Made by a program: the position numbers and the translations under genes
In this document: positions 34,235 to 45,601 of the stretch, piece by piece
Position numbering within the stretch: the first letter of the stretch is position 1
Layout of the letters: each line of letters begins with the position of its first letter
The notes under the pieces: model-generated
What the model saw: the letters and a program-made list of their open reading frames with translations, nothing else
Database searches by the model: none
What the model was told of the DNA's origin: nothing
NCBI RefSeq assembly: GCF_036370855.1
Contig: NW_026991398.1
Span: 1,240,001 to 1,304,000 of the forward strand
DNA from: Dromaius novaehollandiae
Lineage: Eukaryota; Chordata; Aves; Casuariiformes; Dromaiidae
Reading direction: 5' to 3'
Length of the DNA: 64,000 bases

Positions 34235-36620
34235 TACTACCAGAAATGACAGAATCAAGGACCATTCAGATCAGAAGGGACCTTCGGAGGACTCTGGTCC
34301 AACCTCCTGCTCACATAGGGATCAACCCTGAATTCACACCAAGTCCCTCAGTGCTTTGTCCAGCAGTGTCCTGAAAGCCTCCAAGAAGAGAGAGTCCATA
34401 ACCTCTCTGGACCCTTCTTCAAATGCTTCAGGATCCTCATTGCTTTTTCTCTCTTATATACAATTTACCTGCACTTGTGTCAGCTTATAACCATTGCCTC
34501 TCATTCTCCTGCCATGAATTGCTGTAAAAGCCTCATTGTTTATCAGTGGCAACCTTGAGTTGGGAAGTTGCTATGAATTCCCCCCAGAAATCTTCCATTC
34601 TTTGTGCTGAACAAACCCGTTCCCTCAGCTTCTCCTCACAGGCAAAGTGCTCCAGCCCCCAACCACCTTGGGGGCCTGCCACTGGACTCACTCCATGGGA
34701 TCAACAGCATTCTTCTACAGGTAGCCCAGCTGGATGCAGTAGCTAGATGGGCTCTAATGAGTGTGGAGTAGAGGGGGATAATCACTTCCCTCCATCTCCT
34801 GGCTCTGCTCCTGTTCATGCAGCCCAAGATGCTGTGACCTCCACTGCTGCTAGGTCACGCTGCTGGCTCATGTCCAGCTCCCTGCCCACAAAGACTCCCT
34901 CAAACATATGACTCTGCCTCCTGATTAGGTGTCATCTACAGTTGTGATGGGAGTTGCATCCTCCAGGTCACTGATGAACCTGTCAGACAGGCCAGGTCCC
35001 AGTCTAGACCCCTGCATACTCCACCTTTACCTGTCATCCTGGTCAAGCATGACCCATTCATGAAAACTCTCTGAGCTTGATCATACAACCAGTCTTTTAC
35101 TCACCGGGTTCTCTACCCATCTTGTCATAAAGCCTTACTTGTATTCAAGAATATTTGTGGAGACAGTGTCCAACACCTTGCTAAAATCATGGTAAATGAC
35201 ATCCAGTACTTTCTGCTCCTCCACAATCACAGCTCTCTGATCACAGAAGGCAATCAGCCTGCGCAGGAATGATTTACCTTCAGTAAGTCCATGCTGACTG
35301 CTCCCAGGCACATTCTTCATGTGCCCAGAAATGTGATGCAAGAGGAATCGCTGCATGCCACTCCTCAGCAAAGTGAGGCTGAAGGGCTTGCAGCTCCCTG
35401 GGTTGTCCTTGTGGCCTTTTTTGAAGATGGGCACAGTGTATTCCTTTCTCTGGTCATTGGGACCTCCCCCAACATGCACAGCCTTTCAAAGGTGATAAAC
35501 AGTGGCCTTCTGGAGACAGCAGCCAGCTCTCTCAAAATCCTCAGATGCAACCCGTCCAAACCCAAAGACTTGTATGGGTTTAGCTCTTGCAAGCAATCCC
35601 TCACTCAATGCTCCTCCACTGCTGGCTGTTTTTCTATCTGCAGCTGCTATTACTAGAGCCCCTGCCCCATTCAGCAGTGAGCCCAGGTGTTCCTTGCTTA
35701 GTCTTTCTCTGCTAGCAGAGTGGTAGCAACTCTTCTTCATGCCCTTGACATCCCCTGCAAGTGTCTATCTGGGAGCTTTGGTTCCCCTAACACCATCCCT
35801 ACTTTGGTGGACAAGAGTATCCTGTTCAGCCAAGCCGATCTCCCAGGATGTCTACTAATTTTAATGAGTATTGGTATGGAGCATCCCTGTGCTTGGTGGC
35901 TGCTGTCCTTAAAGACCTGCTGGCTTTCCTGAGCTCCAAAGCCCTTCATAGCTGTCTCCAGTGGGATCCCCCACCAGTGCCCTGAAGAGGCCCAAGACTG
36001 CTCCTCTGAAGGCCAGAGTCTGTACACTGCTCTTGTCCTTCCTCACTGCCCTCACGATGTGGGACTCCACTATTCCATAGTCACTGCAGCCAAGGTTTCC
36101 ACAGATTATCACAGCCCTGACCAGTGCTTCCTCGTGCGTGAGTACCAGATCCAGGTGAGCGAGCGTCACCCTTCCTGGCCCGTCAGGGAGCTGTGCTTAG
36201 AAGGTGTCCCTGACACCCTCCAGAAATCTCCTGGACTGCTTGTACCCTGCTGTTTGCCCTTCCAATGAATGTCAGGGAGATTAACCAACCCCCCACCCCC
36301 CCATCCGGTAAGAACCAGGCCCTGTGACCCACTGAGTTCCTCAGGTTGCTTAAGGGAGACTGCATCCACCTCCTCACCCTCACCTCACCATCACAACATC
36401 ACCTTTACGGTGATGTTCATGCACAAGCTCTCACCCAAACCGTTGTCCATCCCATGCAAGAGGTCCGTACATCTGAGCTGTCCCTTCACAAAAAGGGCAT
36501 CCCCCCTGCTCATCTTCCCCAACTGTCTTGCCTGCAGAGCCTGTACCCTGCCATCACAGCCCTCCAGTCATGCGAGTGGTCCCACCTCATCTCAGTTATT
36601 CCAACCATGTTTCAGTCCTG
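34235..36620 (-). mobile_element. CR1 LINE beta, near-complete ORF2 span but decayed (U4)
   Basis: The longest CR1 here. Reading leftward on the minus strand: endonuclease (LPDIHWKGK, about 36,270; GCSDYGIVE, about 36,085), linker, then RT words SLGLDGLHLRILRELAA (about 35,540), FKKGHKDNPGSCK (about 35,415), HGLTEGKSF (about 35,290), YHDFSKVLDTVS (about 35,180) and a CR1 tail at 34,240-34,330 (reverse of AGGTCCCTTCTGATCTGAA). Several stops and shifts make it inactive. It lies directly beside the fossil OR, as CR1 does in U1 and U3. Confidence 0.82.
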
Positions 36621-37110
36621 TGACAGCTTGTGCATCTCCATTTGCTCCTCTGTGCTCCTGGCTGCATGCACTTGTGTTTATTTGAGTTGCAGAGCCTCGG
36701 CTGTAGCACAGAGAACAGATCTGTAATGGTGAAACCTGTTACCATGAGCCAAGGACATTCTGTGTGCAATGTCCCCACTTCAGAGCAGAGATGTGCTGGC
36801 ATAGAGAGCGGGTGGCAATGTAGTGGTGAAACGAGGTTCCCCCTAAGAAAGCAAACCCTGCAGTGCCCAAGGCCAGGGAGAAACAGAGCTGGGCCATGCA
36901 GGAATGGCAGGAGAGGGGTTTGCTGCCTCAGCTGATTCACAGCACCATGAGGCCTGTGACAGAGGTGAACTGATCTCCAGGAAGGACAAGGAGCCACTGA
37001 AGAAGTCCCTGGGCCTGGGCAGCCTGTAATTTGGCACCCTGAGGTCATCATTAGCCCAGTCCCGGTTCCTGTCATCTGGGGGTGTGAAGAGGTTCAAGGA
37101 GAGGAAAGCT
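36620..37110 (-). pseudogene. Decayed class II olfactory receptor, U4 copy
   Basis: Minus strand, the inverted counterpart of the U3 fossil. It reads YRLPRPRDFFSGSLSFLEIS for TM2 with its preceding loop, ALFLPGLGHCRVCFL in the TM3 region (frame-shifted) and VTGFTITDLFSVLQPRLCNS for the TM4-EC2 part. It has several frame changes and no TM5-TM7. It faces away from OR4. Confidence 0.7.
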
Positions 37111-40100
37111 AGAAGGTTTTAAGGGGCAGAGACTGGAGCACAGACCTTGGTGTGATGTGCCTCTCCCATTTTTGAAGCATGCTTGAATGCAGACGGGATG
37201 GACTTGGCCTAAAGGCAGTGGTGGGATCCAGGTGTTTGGGCACTGATAGGAAACCTGAGATGCCCTGGGGCACTTGCCCAGCAACCACTCCAAAGGGGCA
37301 TGCTTTTCCTGTAGGTCCCATGCTGTATCTGCTAGACACCTGTTGTTGTGCTGGACACCCCAGGCATCCGACATGGCCCTGCAGGCCTATTTCTCTGTCA
37401 CTGAATCAAGTGCCTGCACTGGATGACATCAGGTGTTTGCAATGTTGGGACCTGTCTGTGTCTCAGCTTCCTAGTGAGTGGAGCTTGATAGCAGTGTGCA
37501 TCCAGTATGATTTCAGGTGGCCAAGGCAATTCCCCACTTGGCCCCCAATCATGCTCTGGAAGGATGTAGGTCTCACACTTGCTCCATCAGAGCAAGCAGA
37601 CACTGGTACATGCCTTGGACCACCTCTGTCTCTTCACATGTCACCAGGTGTTTGTGTGCAAGCACCTGACTGCCACCCTCCATCTCCAGGGATTATAATG
37701 GGAGCATAGACCAAGATCTCGCATGCAGACATCCATTTTGTGCTCACTTCTGCCTGGACAAAGGGAATCCCACCTCCTGTGTGTTTGTGGAGGTCATGGG
37801 AGTTTGCTGAATCCTATGCCAGCCCATGGCCTTCTAAAGCACCCTGAGAAGCCCAAATTGACTCATCGGAATTAATACCTGAACAATGAGAAAATGAACT
37901 CTGTTCTTGTCCCCATCTAGGTGTCCTGCCTAGTTACGAGATGGGAATAGGGGCTTCCAGAATGGAACACTTCCACCTTTCATAGATAACCATCCTCTGA
38001 TGAGACAAATTGCAATGCTGGAATCAATCTTCCTTCGGTGCTTAGAGAGGGAGCATCAGTGATTCTTCAGTGAACATTTCCCAGGAGGAGGGAGCACAAG
38101 GGACAGAGAAAGTTGTGTCCTCAGCTGGGCCTCTGCTCCTGAGTGGGGCCAGGCTCCTGGGACAGAGGGAGCTCATGGCAACCTGGCAGCACTGCCCAGA
38201 CACAGCTGTGTGCAGGAGCAGCTCCTCTGCCAAGAGCAGCAGGGCTGCGGGCACTGCCTGCTGCTGCTGACATGAGATGAGAGAAGGCAGCGAGAAGTGG
38301 AAGGCAGTGTGGAGTGGGAGGACAGAGGAGAGCTCCTTGTGGGAGGAATCTTCCCAGCCCTTGACACGGTAAGTCTCTGTCTGCAGGGCAATGTTACTGA
38401 CGTTTCTCAAAATGTCTTAAAATGCATCCAGTCAAACTATTAGATTTTTAAGGATTGCTCTTCTGGCTTCTCCTTTGCAGAGGAGAGGGAGATGCTTCAG
38501 AGCAGGGATTCCTTGCCACATCGTCACAGGGACAGGGCATCCTGCTCCCTTCTCCAGGGATGCTGCAGGGGTGTGAAGCCTGGTGTGCTCACAGGTCTGC
38601 CCAGGGCTGTAATTCAGAGCAGTGTCCCTGCACCCCAGGGTGCTGTGTGCCTGGAGCAGTGACTGCTGCCTGCCAGGTTCAGCACTCAGCCTGCCTGGGG
38701 AGCTCCCCACGGCACTGGGGAGAAACGGTGGGTGGGAGGAGAGACCCCTGGCAGGGAAGGTCCTGCCAGGTGGGTGCTGTGGGGAGAAGCTGTGGGTGGG
38801 AAGAGAAAGCCCCAGCAGGGCAGGTTCATTCTCCTGCTGAGAGGGTGCTGTGTGGGTCAGGGCTGCTCTCAGCTCCAGCTCACTCTCAGGACATTTCTGG
38901 AGGAGACTTTCCAAAAGGAAGGTCAAGGCAGGAGAACCACGAAAGGGAAGGAGCTCTCATGAGTGTGTTTTCAGTTTTTTTCTCTTTGGGTGGGGTGAAA
39001 TAGCAATGCGTCTGTCAGGTTTCGGCAGGGGACAGAGGCTCCAAAACAGGGACACTGAGAGAGGAGCAGCTCTGGGAGGCACTCAGCAAATGCCTTCCTC
39101 CACCCTGAAGCCTGCAGACAGAGCCAGCAGCACCCTTCCAGCCTCAGCAAGGTTTGTCTCCCCTGCTCCGTAGCACCTGCAAACACGGAGGTGCCCTGGG
39201 CAGTGTCCTGCCCCCGGGAGGTTTCTGCAGGGCAGAGCTGAGCACCCAGCGGGTGGGATGGGGTCTGTGAGCACTGGCAGGGGAGACGTGGGGACAGAGA
39301 AACAGCTGCCCGCAGGGTTGGCTCCAGGCAGCAGAGTCATGGTCAGAGTGTGAGAGGAAACCATCAACTCCAGCACCTCCTCTCCTCTGCCAGCCAGCAC
39401 AGCCCTCTGCTCTCAAGGCCGTGGGGTCCAGGGCAGGAGTCATTTCCTCGGCAGCTGGACATGCAGGAGAGGAGACACTCCTGAGTGCCCCTCTGTGCCT
39501 GCCTGTCCCTGCCTCCCTGGGCACAAATGTCATGGTATTGCTCCATGTTTCCCAGCTGCCCATGCTGCCCTTGTCCTTCCCCTTGGACTCTCTGGGCAGG
39601 GGGGTTTCTGATGCAGCTCAGACAACACTGACCCGGCAGGTCCTGCCATGCAGACGTGTCCTTGACAGTGAGGTGCCCAAGTGCCCCTCTAGCCTGTGGG
39701 GCTCTGGGCAGTGCAGTGTGGGGGGCTGGGAATGTGTGCACTCTCTCTCGTCAGGACACCCCATCCTTAGGACATTCTGCCTTTTCCCTGGGGTGTCTGG
39801 CTGGGCTGCAGTTACCCTCCAGAAGGGCCCAGCTCTCCCATTGCAGCTGCGAGTTACCTAGGTGTCCCAGGGAGAAGCCACCTTGATATTGAGGTGACAG
39901 ACATGCTGCTGGATGGCTGGATGGGGGCAGCTGGAAGGAGCCTGATGTGTTGCTGGCTATAAGGGGAGGGCTGAGACCTGCCTCACACACTCTCAGAAAG
40001 AGTGCTTATGGGCACTTTGGAAGTGGATTCCTCTGCTCTCCATGGTGTCATTTCTTTTTTGTGTAATACGGGTGCAACTGTCCTCCACCTCCGAGGTGGG

Positions 40101-40660
40101 AGCACAGGGCAGCTGGGAGCAAGGCAGATGGACAGGCCAGCTCTCCTGCCTCTGCACTAAAGCCAGAGTGAATCCTTTTGGCTCTCTGAAATCACAGCTG
40201 GTCCCTCTGAGAGCAGCAGCAATGCTGAGGATTTCTACCCCCAGAAATCCTCCTCTGGTGTGACAGGGTCAGCTGAAGGAAAACCAAAAAAACCCTTAAA
40301 ACTATTCCTGAACTGACCTTTTTTGGAACTGGGAGTGAAGATGCTGAAAATCCATTCAACATTATGAGTGGATTAGATCTGACTGGAATTGGGAATATAA
40401 ATTTTAGTCCCCCTCTTCCCATGTAGGCAGTGCTGTAGCAGGTCTGACTCCTCTGGAGCCCAAGGGCAGAGGCTGCTGCTCATCATGGCAAACTCGGCCA
40501 GCACAAACCAGCGCCCAAGCGATGGAGCTCAATGACAGTGCTGCTGAGATGGGGAGAGGTAATGAGAGTGTGTTTGGGCAGAGGGGTTATAAGAAACAGA
40601 AGATTTTGCTCAGAGATGTCTGTCCTAACTTGTCAATGTCTTTTCCTCTTTGGACAGTCC
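37110..40660. repeat. U4 non-coding block, inverted copy of 2,041-5,660
   Basis: Contains, in reverse order, the sub-blocks of U1: 37,130-37,990, the best-conserved part 37,990-38,960, and the receptor-proximal part 39,000-40,000. Upstream of OR4 (40,040-40,660) should lie its promoter and leader. GC-rich stretches give overlapping open frames on both strands that I do not accept. No RNA gene is seen. Confidence 0.65.
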
Positions 40661-40681
40661 CCCATGCCTGCAGGGGGAAGA

Positions 40682-41617
40682 ATGCTCAACTGCAGCTCAC
40701 TGAGTGATTTCATCCTCCTGGCATTAGCGGACAATAGGGAGCTGCAGCTCTTGCACTTCTTGCTCTTCCTGGGCATCTACCTGGCTGCCCTGCTTGGCAA
40801 CAGCTTCATCATCACAGCTGTAGCCTGCAATCACCGCCTCCACACCCCCATGTACTTCTTCCTCCTCAACCTCTCCATCCTCGACCTTGGCTCCATCTCT
40901 GTCACTGTCCCCAAATCCATGGCCAATTCCCTGTGGAACACCAGGGCCATTTCCTACTCAGGATGTGCTGCCCAGGTCTTTCTGATTCTCTTCTTGTTCA
41001 TAGCAGAATATTGTCTCCTCACAGTCATGGTCTATGACCGCTATGTTGCCATCTGCAGACCTCTGCACTATGGGACCCTCGTGGACAGCAGAACCTGTGT
41101 CAAAATGGCAGCAGCTGCCTGGGGCACTGGTTTTCTGTATGCTGTCCTGCACACTGCTAACACATTTTCGATACCACTCTGCCAAGGCAATGCAGTAGAG
41201 CAATTCTTCTGTGAAATTCCTCAGCTTCTCAAGCTCTCCTGCTCAGATGCCTACCTCAGGGAACTTGGGGTTCTTATGATTAGCGGCTGTTTAATCTTTG
41301 GGTGTTTTGTTTTCATTGTGGTATCTTATGTGCAGATCTTCACTGCTGTGCTGAGGATCCCCTCTGAGCAGGGCCGGCACAAAGCCTTTTCCATGTGCCT
41401 CCCTCAACTGGCCGTGGTCTCCGTGTTTGTCAGCACTGCAATGATTGCCTACCTGAAGCCCCCCTCCATCTCCTCCCCAGCTCTCAATCTGGTGGTGGCT
41501 GTTCTGTATGCAGTGATGCCTCCAGCATTGAACCCCCTCATCTACAGCATGAGGAACAAGGAGCTCAAGGATGCCCTGGGGAAGATGATTCAGCTGGTAC
41601 AATGTCAGCACCAATAA
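40682..41617 (+). CDS. OR4: intact OR14-like olfactory receptor, 311 aa
   Basis: A class II odorant receptor GPCR, the most diverged of the intact three. From the ATG at 40682 it reads MLNCSSLSDF (sequon N3-C-S), then LLGNSFIITA (TM1), HTPMYFFLLN, MVYDRYVAIC (others have MAYDRF), KAFSMCLPQL (others CLPHL) and NPLIYSMRNKE. TM3 (VFLILFLFIAEY) and TM5 (LMISGCLIFGCF) differ most from its sisters. The splice acceptor CTCTTTGGACAG ends at 40657. An in-frame ATG at 40664 would add six residues (MPAGGR). I prefer 40682 because it matches the start of the family. The open frame reaches further upstream, but that part lies beyond the acceptor and is intron. Confidence 0.95.
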   Translation: MLNCSSLSDFILLALADNRELQLLHFLLFLGIYLAALLGNSFIITAVACNHRLHTPMYFFLLNLSILDLGSISVTVPKSMANSLWNTRAISYSGCAAQVFLILFLFIAEYCLLTVMVYDRYVAICRPLHYGTLVDSRTCVKMAAAAWGTGFLYAVLHTANTFSIPLCQGNAVEQFFCEIPQLLKLSCSDAYLRELGVLMISGCLIFGCFVFIVVSYVQIFTAVLRIPSEQGRHKAFSMCLPQLAVVSVFVSTAMIAYLKPPSISSPALNLVVAVLYAVMPPALNPLIYSMRNKELKDALGKMIQLVQCQHQ

Positions 41618-43600
41618 CCATCCCATGTGCATTCACTCGTCATTCCCAGGGTATCTGGCATCAAGGATACATGCTGTTCATTCATTTCTTTCTTACTTTT
41701 CTCATTCATGCCACTTATCCTCAGGCATTTCTCATTTGAACCTGACCCAGAGACTGTGTTGAAGCAGGAAGCCAGGCTTCCCCCTTCATCAGCAGAGATG
41801 GGGGAACCTCAGAGCCTGCTAGTCTGAGCTCCCTCAAATGCCCCCTCTGCAATGGGGAGAGTTTCCCTTTGCAGTGTCTCTTTCGGTGCTATACCAAGGG
41901 AGGTCAGCAGGACAGAGTCAGGCTCAGATGAGTACACATGGGATGAGACCATGGGTCGCATGTCCTTTAGGAGAGCTCAGCTCCCCTGGCCGCAGTCAGG
42001 GTGTGATCTCACACCCCTCTCCTGCAAGGGTGGCAGCCAAGTGTCACCGTGGGCTGGTCCCCTCCCTCTCCTGCACTCCAACGAACACTGAGGAGTGGGA
42101 GTGGAGGGGAGGAGAGCCTGGATGCAGCTTGTGGGGACAGACCCTCTGCTCCTCAGCACCGTCCCCTCACCATCACAGCAGGCATGTCCTCGCTGCAGCC
42201 TTTGCATAGGGGTTGCAGCTTTGCTGGAGACTCGTCCACCAACAGCAGCAGGACTTTCTCTTTTCAGGGCTGCTCTCCTCACTTCCACCCTGTCCTGCTG
42301 TGCTCTTGTGTGTGTATACAGCCTAAGCGCTCTTGTAATGTGGTGAATCCTTGTGCATTTCTGTGACCTCGGGCAGGACCAAGCAATGGGCACCCTTATA
42401 CCGGAATAACACTTCCATAATAAAAGGAGAGCAACGTCACTGAAGTCTGGCTTTTCTTCAGAAGATGGAGTCAAAAATATGCCCAAGGGATTACACCATG
42501 AAAGGACCTGTTCTTCTGCTTCTGAACTCGACAGGCTCCAGGGGATGAGGTGCAGTCCCTGGGTGATCTGTTAGGGACTGACGGCTCGATTCCAGGCTGA
42601 TCGGTCAGTGACCAGTGGAGATGGGGAATGATCTCTGAATCACCTGCCCTTGGCTGTCCCACAGGTGACAGTGCTGATGACAGATGCACAACCTTCTGGA
42701 AGGGAATGTCCAGGAGAACCCCAGGAGAGCTCAGGGGATCTGCAGGGACAGTGTGTGCCTGGGGATGGGCGGTGAGTGGAGCCTCACAAAGTGAGGGATG
42801 GTCCATGGTGGAGTAACCAGAAGGTAGAGCACTAAATCCAGGTATGCATGGGAAAACAAGGGCTCTGCAATCCCTGGAGAGGCAGTGGGGACCCAGGAGT
42901 CCCAGGGAAGGGGCCCTGGAGAGTGATTCCTGCACCCTCAGTGAAACACCACAGGCTGGAGCTAGTGCCCACCCAAACACATCTCCTGCCATTGCAAACA
43001 CCTGGGGTCACTCTGAGCACCATCCATGAGCACAGAGCTGTGCCAGCAGTATCAGTGGCGGTGATCCCTGTCCAGCTGGGTCTGCTTCCTGCCCCAAACA
43101 GCACAGCCAGTGTGGAATAACCCCGTAGCCTCACAGCCCACTCACCCTGCAGAGCAGCACCACCAGCCAGGGGCCCTGTGGGGAGCACAGGGCAGAGGTG
43201 CAGGAAGAGCCAGGCCAGCATGGACACACTGACCTGGGGAAAGACTCTCTGGGGAGCAGGGATGTCCCAGGAGAAAAGCAGGGCAGCATTCAGAGAGAGA
43301 AAACAAGAAGGAGAAACAGGTTTCTCTGTGCACCAGTTCGGGGCAGGCTGCTCTGTCCCTGGGGCAGCAGGAGCTGCTGGAGGGGCTGCAGGGCCAGGGC
43401 TCTCGCTGTGCTGGGCAGTGGGGTGGGCATGGAGGGGCTGCAGGCAGACAGGGAGGGGGATCTGCTGGGCACAAGAGCAGGGGAGACAGAGAGTGACTGG
43501 CCTCATTGCAGGGCCTCATCCCCCTTGCCGGGGAGCTGCTGCCCTTGTCCTTGGGCCTTGCCTGAGTTACACTGTGGACATGGCTGTGCCTGGCCCAAAC
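41618..43600. repeat. U4 downstream flank of OR4
   Basis: The part to about 43,110 is the inverted copy of 18,770-20,680 without the LTR. A piece at 43,140-43,330 repeats 16,490-16,740 directly, a third copy of that sequence. The stretch about 43,115-43,990 is absent from the U2/U3 counterpart. No gene is supported. Confidence 0.55.
42419..42424 (+). promoter_or_regulatory. Poly(A) signal of OR4
   Basis: AATAAA about 800 bases after the OR4 stop, in the same relative sequence as the OR3 signal. Confidence 0.45.
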
Positions 43601-45222
43601 CTCTCAGATCCTGACCTTACCCTGTCACTGTCCTGCTGACCTGACTCCTCATCTTTACCTCAGACCTGTGTCTGTACTACAGTCAAGAAAGCCTTGGCAA
43701 GGGAAGCTGGGACTGTGCAGATCCCAGAGAAGGTTGTAGGTACAGAAGGTGACCGTATATGCCCACAGCAGCAACCCTTGCCTGACAGCCAATTCGAAGT
43801 TGCAAGGAGTGCTTTGGATTTGGACCCCCTACCCAGGTAACACTGCACAGAAAGTCTGAGCTGGGTGAAAAAGCAAGCACAAGCATTTGGGTCTGATTTT
43901 ATGATGCATGGTTAGGAGAGCAGGCTTTTCTGTGTCAGAGCTCGAGTTTTTATGCACCATTTGTGACAGGGCTCCTGCTGCAAAGAGGATGTTGTCAGGA
44001 GCACCAAGAGTGGGGCTGCTCCATGTGGGAAGCAGAGCCGGGAGCCAAGGGTGCTGGCAAGGCAGGCAGGGCAGGGTCCCGCTGACAAGAGGTGCTGTCC
44101 CATAGTGCTTGGACAAGAGGAGCAGAGCAGGTTTGGGGATGGTAACTGGGGTCAGGCACAGTCCAGCAACGGCCAGACAAGACTGAAGGGCTCCAACCAG
44201 CCCTGCTTTGCATGGGAGGTTGGACTGGAGACCTCCAGAGGTCCCTTCCCACCAAAACTCTGTGACTCCATGAATTCTTGCTCAACCTCTGCTCTGGCAT
44301 GGCTGGCAGGGGGTGAGAGCTCCTAGAGCAGGGCAGAACAAGCACAGATGGGAGAGCAGCAGGGGAAAGATCCAAAGGTGCCTGGCTCAGCCCTGGGCTT
44401 TGGAAAACTCCCTCATGCATCCCAGAAGCCTCCATCTGCCTCTCTTGCCCTGCCCTGTGCTCCCCTCCTGTCAGCCAGAGTCCAGCATCGCCTGGGGATA
44501 CTCTTCCCCATAGGGAGGAGAGGGAGGGCCTTCACCAACCCCACAGTGCCTTTTCTACATGCAGCCTTTGCAGTTGCACATGTCTGGGTCTGCCCACTTG
44601 CCTTCACCACAGTCACGGCTGCACTGAAGTCCATCGCGGCACTCCTACCCTTGAGCTGACATCTACCCTGCACCTGGAGCCTGGCCGGCCACAAAAGCAT
44701 CACCCATCCAGTGCCTTGGCTGTGCAGCCGAGGGCAGGGGTCTTCACCCCAATTTCCCTGCTCCCGGAACCACTGCTGCTGTGCCCATGTCAAACCCTCC
44801 TGCTGCCAGACTGCCCTGAGGCCTGAGGCAGCTCCAGCTCCCTCCAGGGCTGTGCTGAAGCCTTTCAGGAGCAGGCTGAGGTGGGGCTGGCACCAGAGAC
44901 CTCTGACATCAAAAGGGCTGGGTTATTATTAAATGACTATTAAATGATCCCCCAGAGTCTGGGGGATCTGAGCACCCGGCCCCTGCCCATCCCGGGCTGT
45001 GCCCCACTCAGGGGTCAGCAGACAGCCATGCTCTGGGATCTGCCATGGTCCGGTGCAGAAGAGAGGCCATGCAAGGCTGGCCTTTTCCTCTCCGTTGGGA
45101 TATGGAGACATGCAGAAGGACGGAGCTGGCCATGGACCACCCCACAGCTGGGGTGCGCAGCCAGTGCTGGAAGGGCTGGTATGGGACGATGACCACGGGG
45201 CAGCTTCCCCAGCGTGTACATG
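43600..45222. repeat. U4/U5 junction and start of the U5 flank
   Basis: About 43,600-43,990 has no clear copy elsewhere in the window. From about 44,000 the sequence is the reverse of 17,265-18,760, including a CR1 tail fragment at 44,050-44,300 on the plus strand. The (CAGCCC)n segment of U2 is missing here. No gene is seen. Confidence 0.55.
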
Positions 45223-45601
45223 TGTGGTGAGAATACCTGCGGGAGATCTGGCGAGGAGTCAGGGGACTGGTAGAGTACATGCTCGCAGCCCCAGCATGTG
45301 CTCTCTGTACACTGACTGAATTCCCGTCAAAGGTCAGACATGCATGTCCCATTTTGTCAACAACATCTAGCTGCCTCACAGCCAGTATCTGCTCAAGCTT
45401 AGCATAGCTGAGATAAGGAAACAGTTCTAGCAGATTTAAGGGGCCCTCTAAGATACAAAGAAGTCCAACAGCGAGCCCTCGGGGCAGTTCCCGGGTTTGG
45501 AATGTAAGTCTTCTGTTAAATCTGTCCTGATTAACCTCCCATGAACCTTGAGTGTCCCTCTATGCAGTATCTGACCCTCCCTTTCCCGCCTTGCCATGAC
45601 A
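45223..45601 (-). mobile_element. Solo LTR, ERVL-like (fossil)
   Basis: A 379-base insert, absent from the matching place in U2 (about 17,265). On the minus strand it begins TGTCATGG and ends with CA, with a 5-base near-duplicate at its sides (ACATG and GCATG). The start resembles bird ERVL LTRs, and the 5-base target repeat suits that group. No internal genes are present, so it is a solo LTR. It is younger than the U2/U5 duplication. The family name is an inference from the ends only. Confidence 0.6.

Noticed and set aside
40532-40681. N-terminal extension of OR4 (50 extra codons)
   Set aside because: The extension runs through the polypyrimidine tract and splice acceptor, so it is intron or leader; sister genes have no matching extension.
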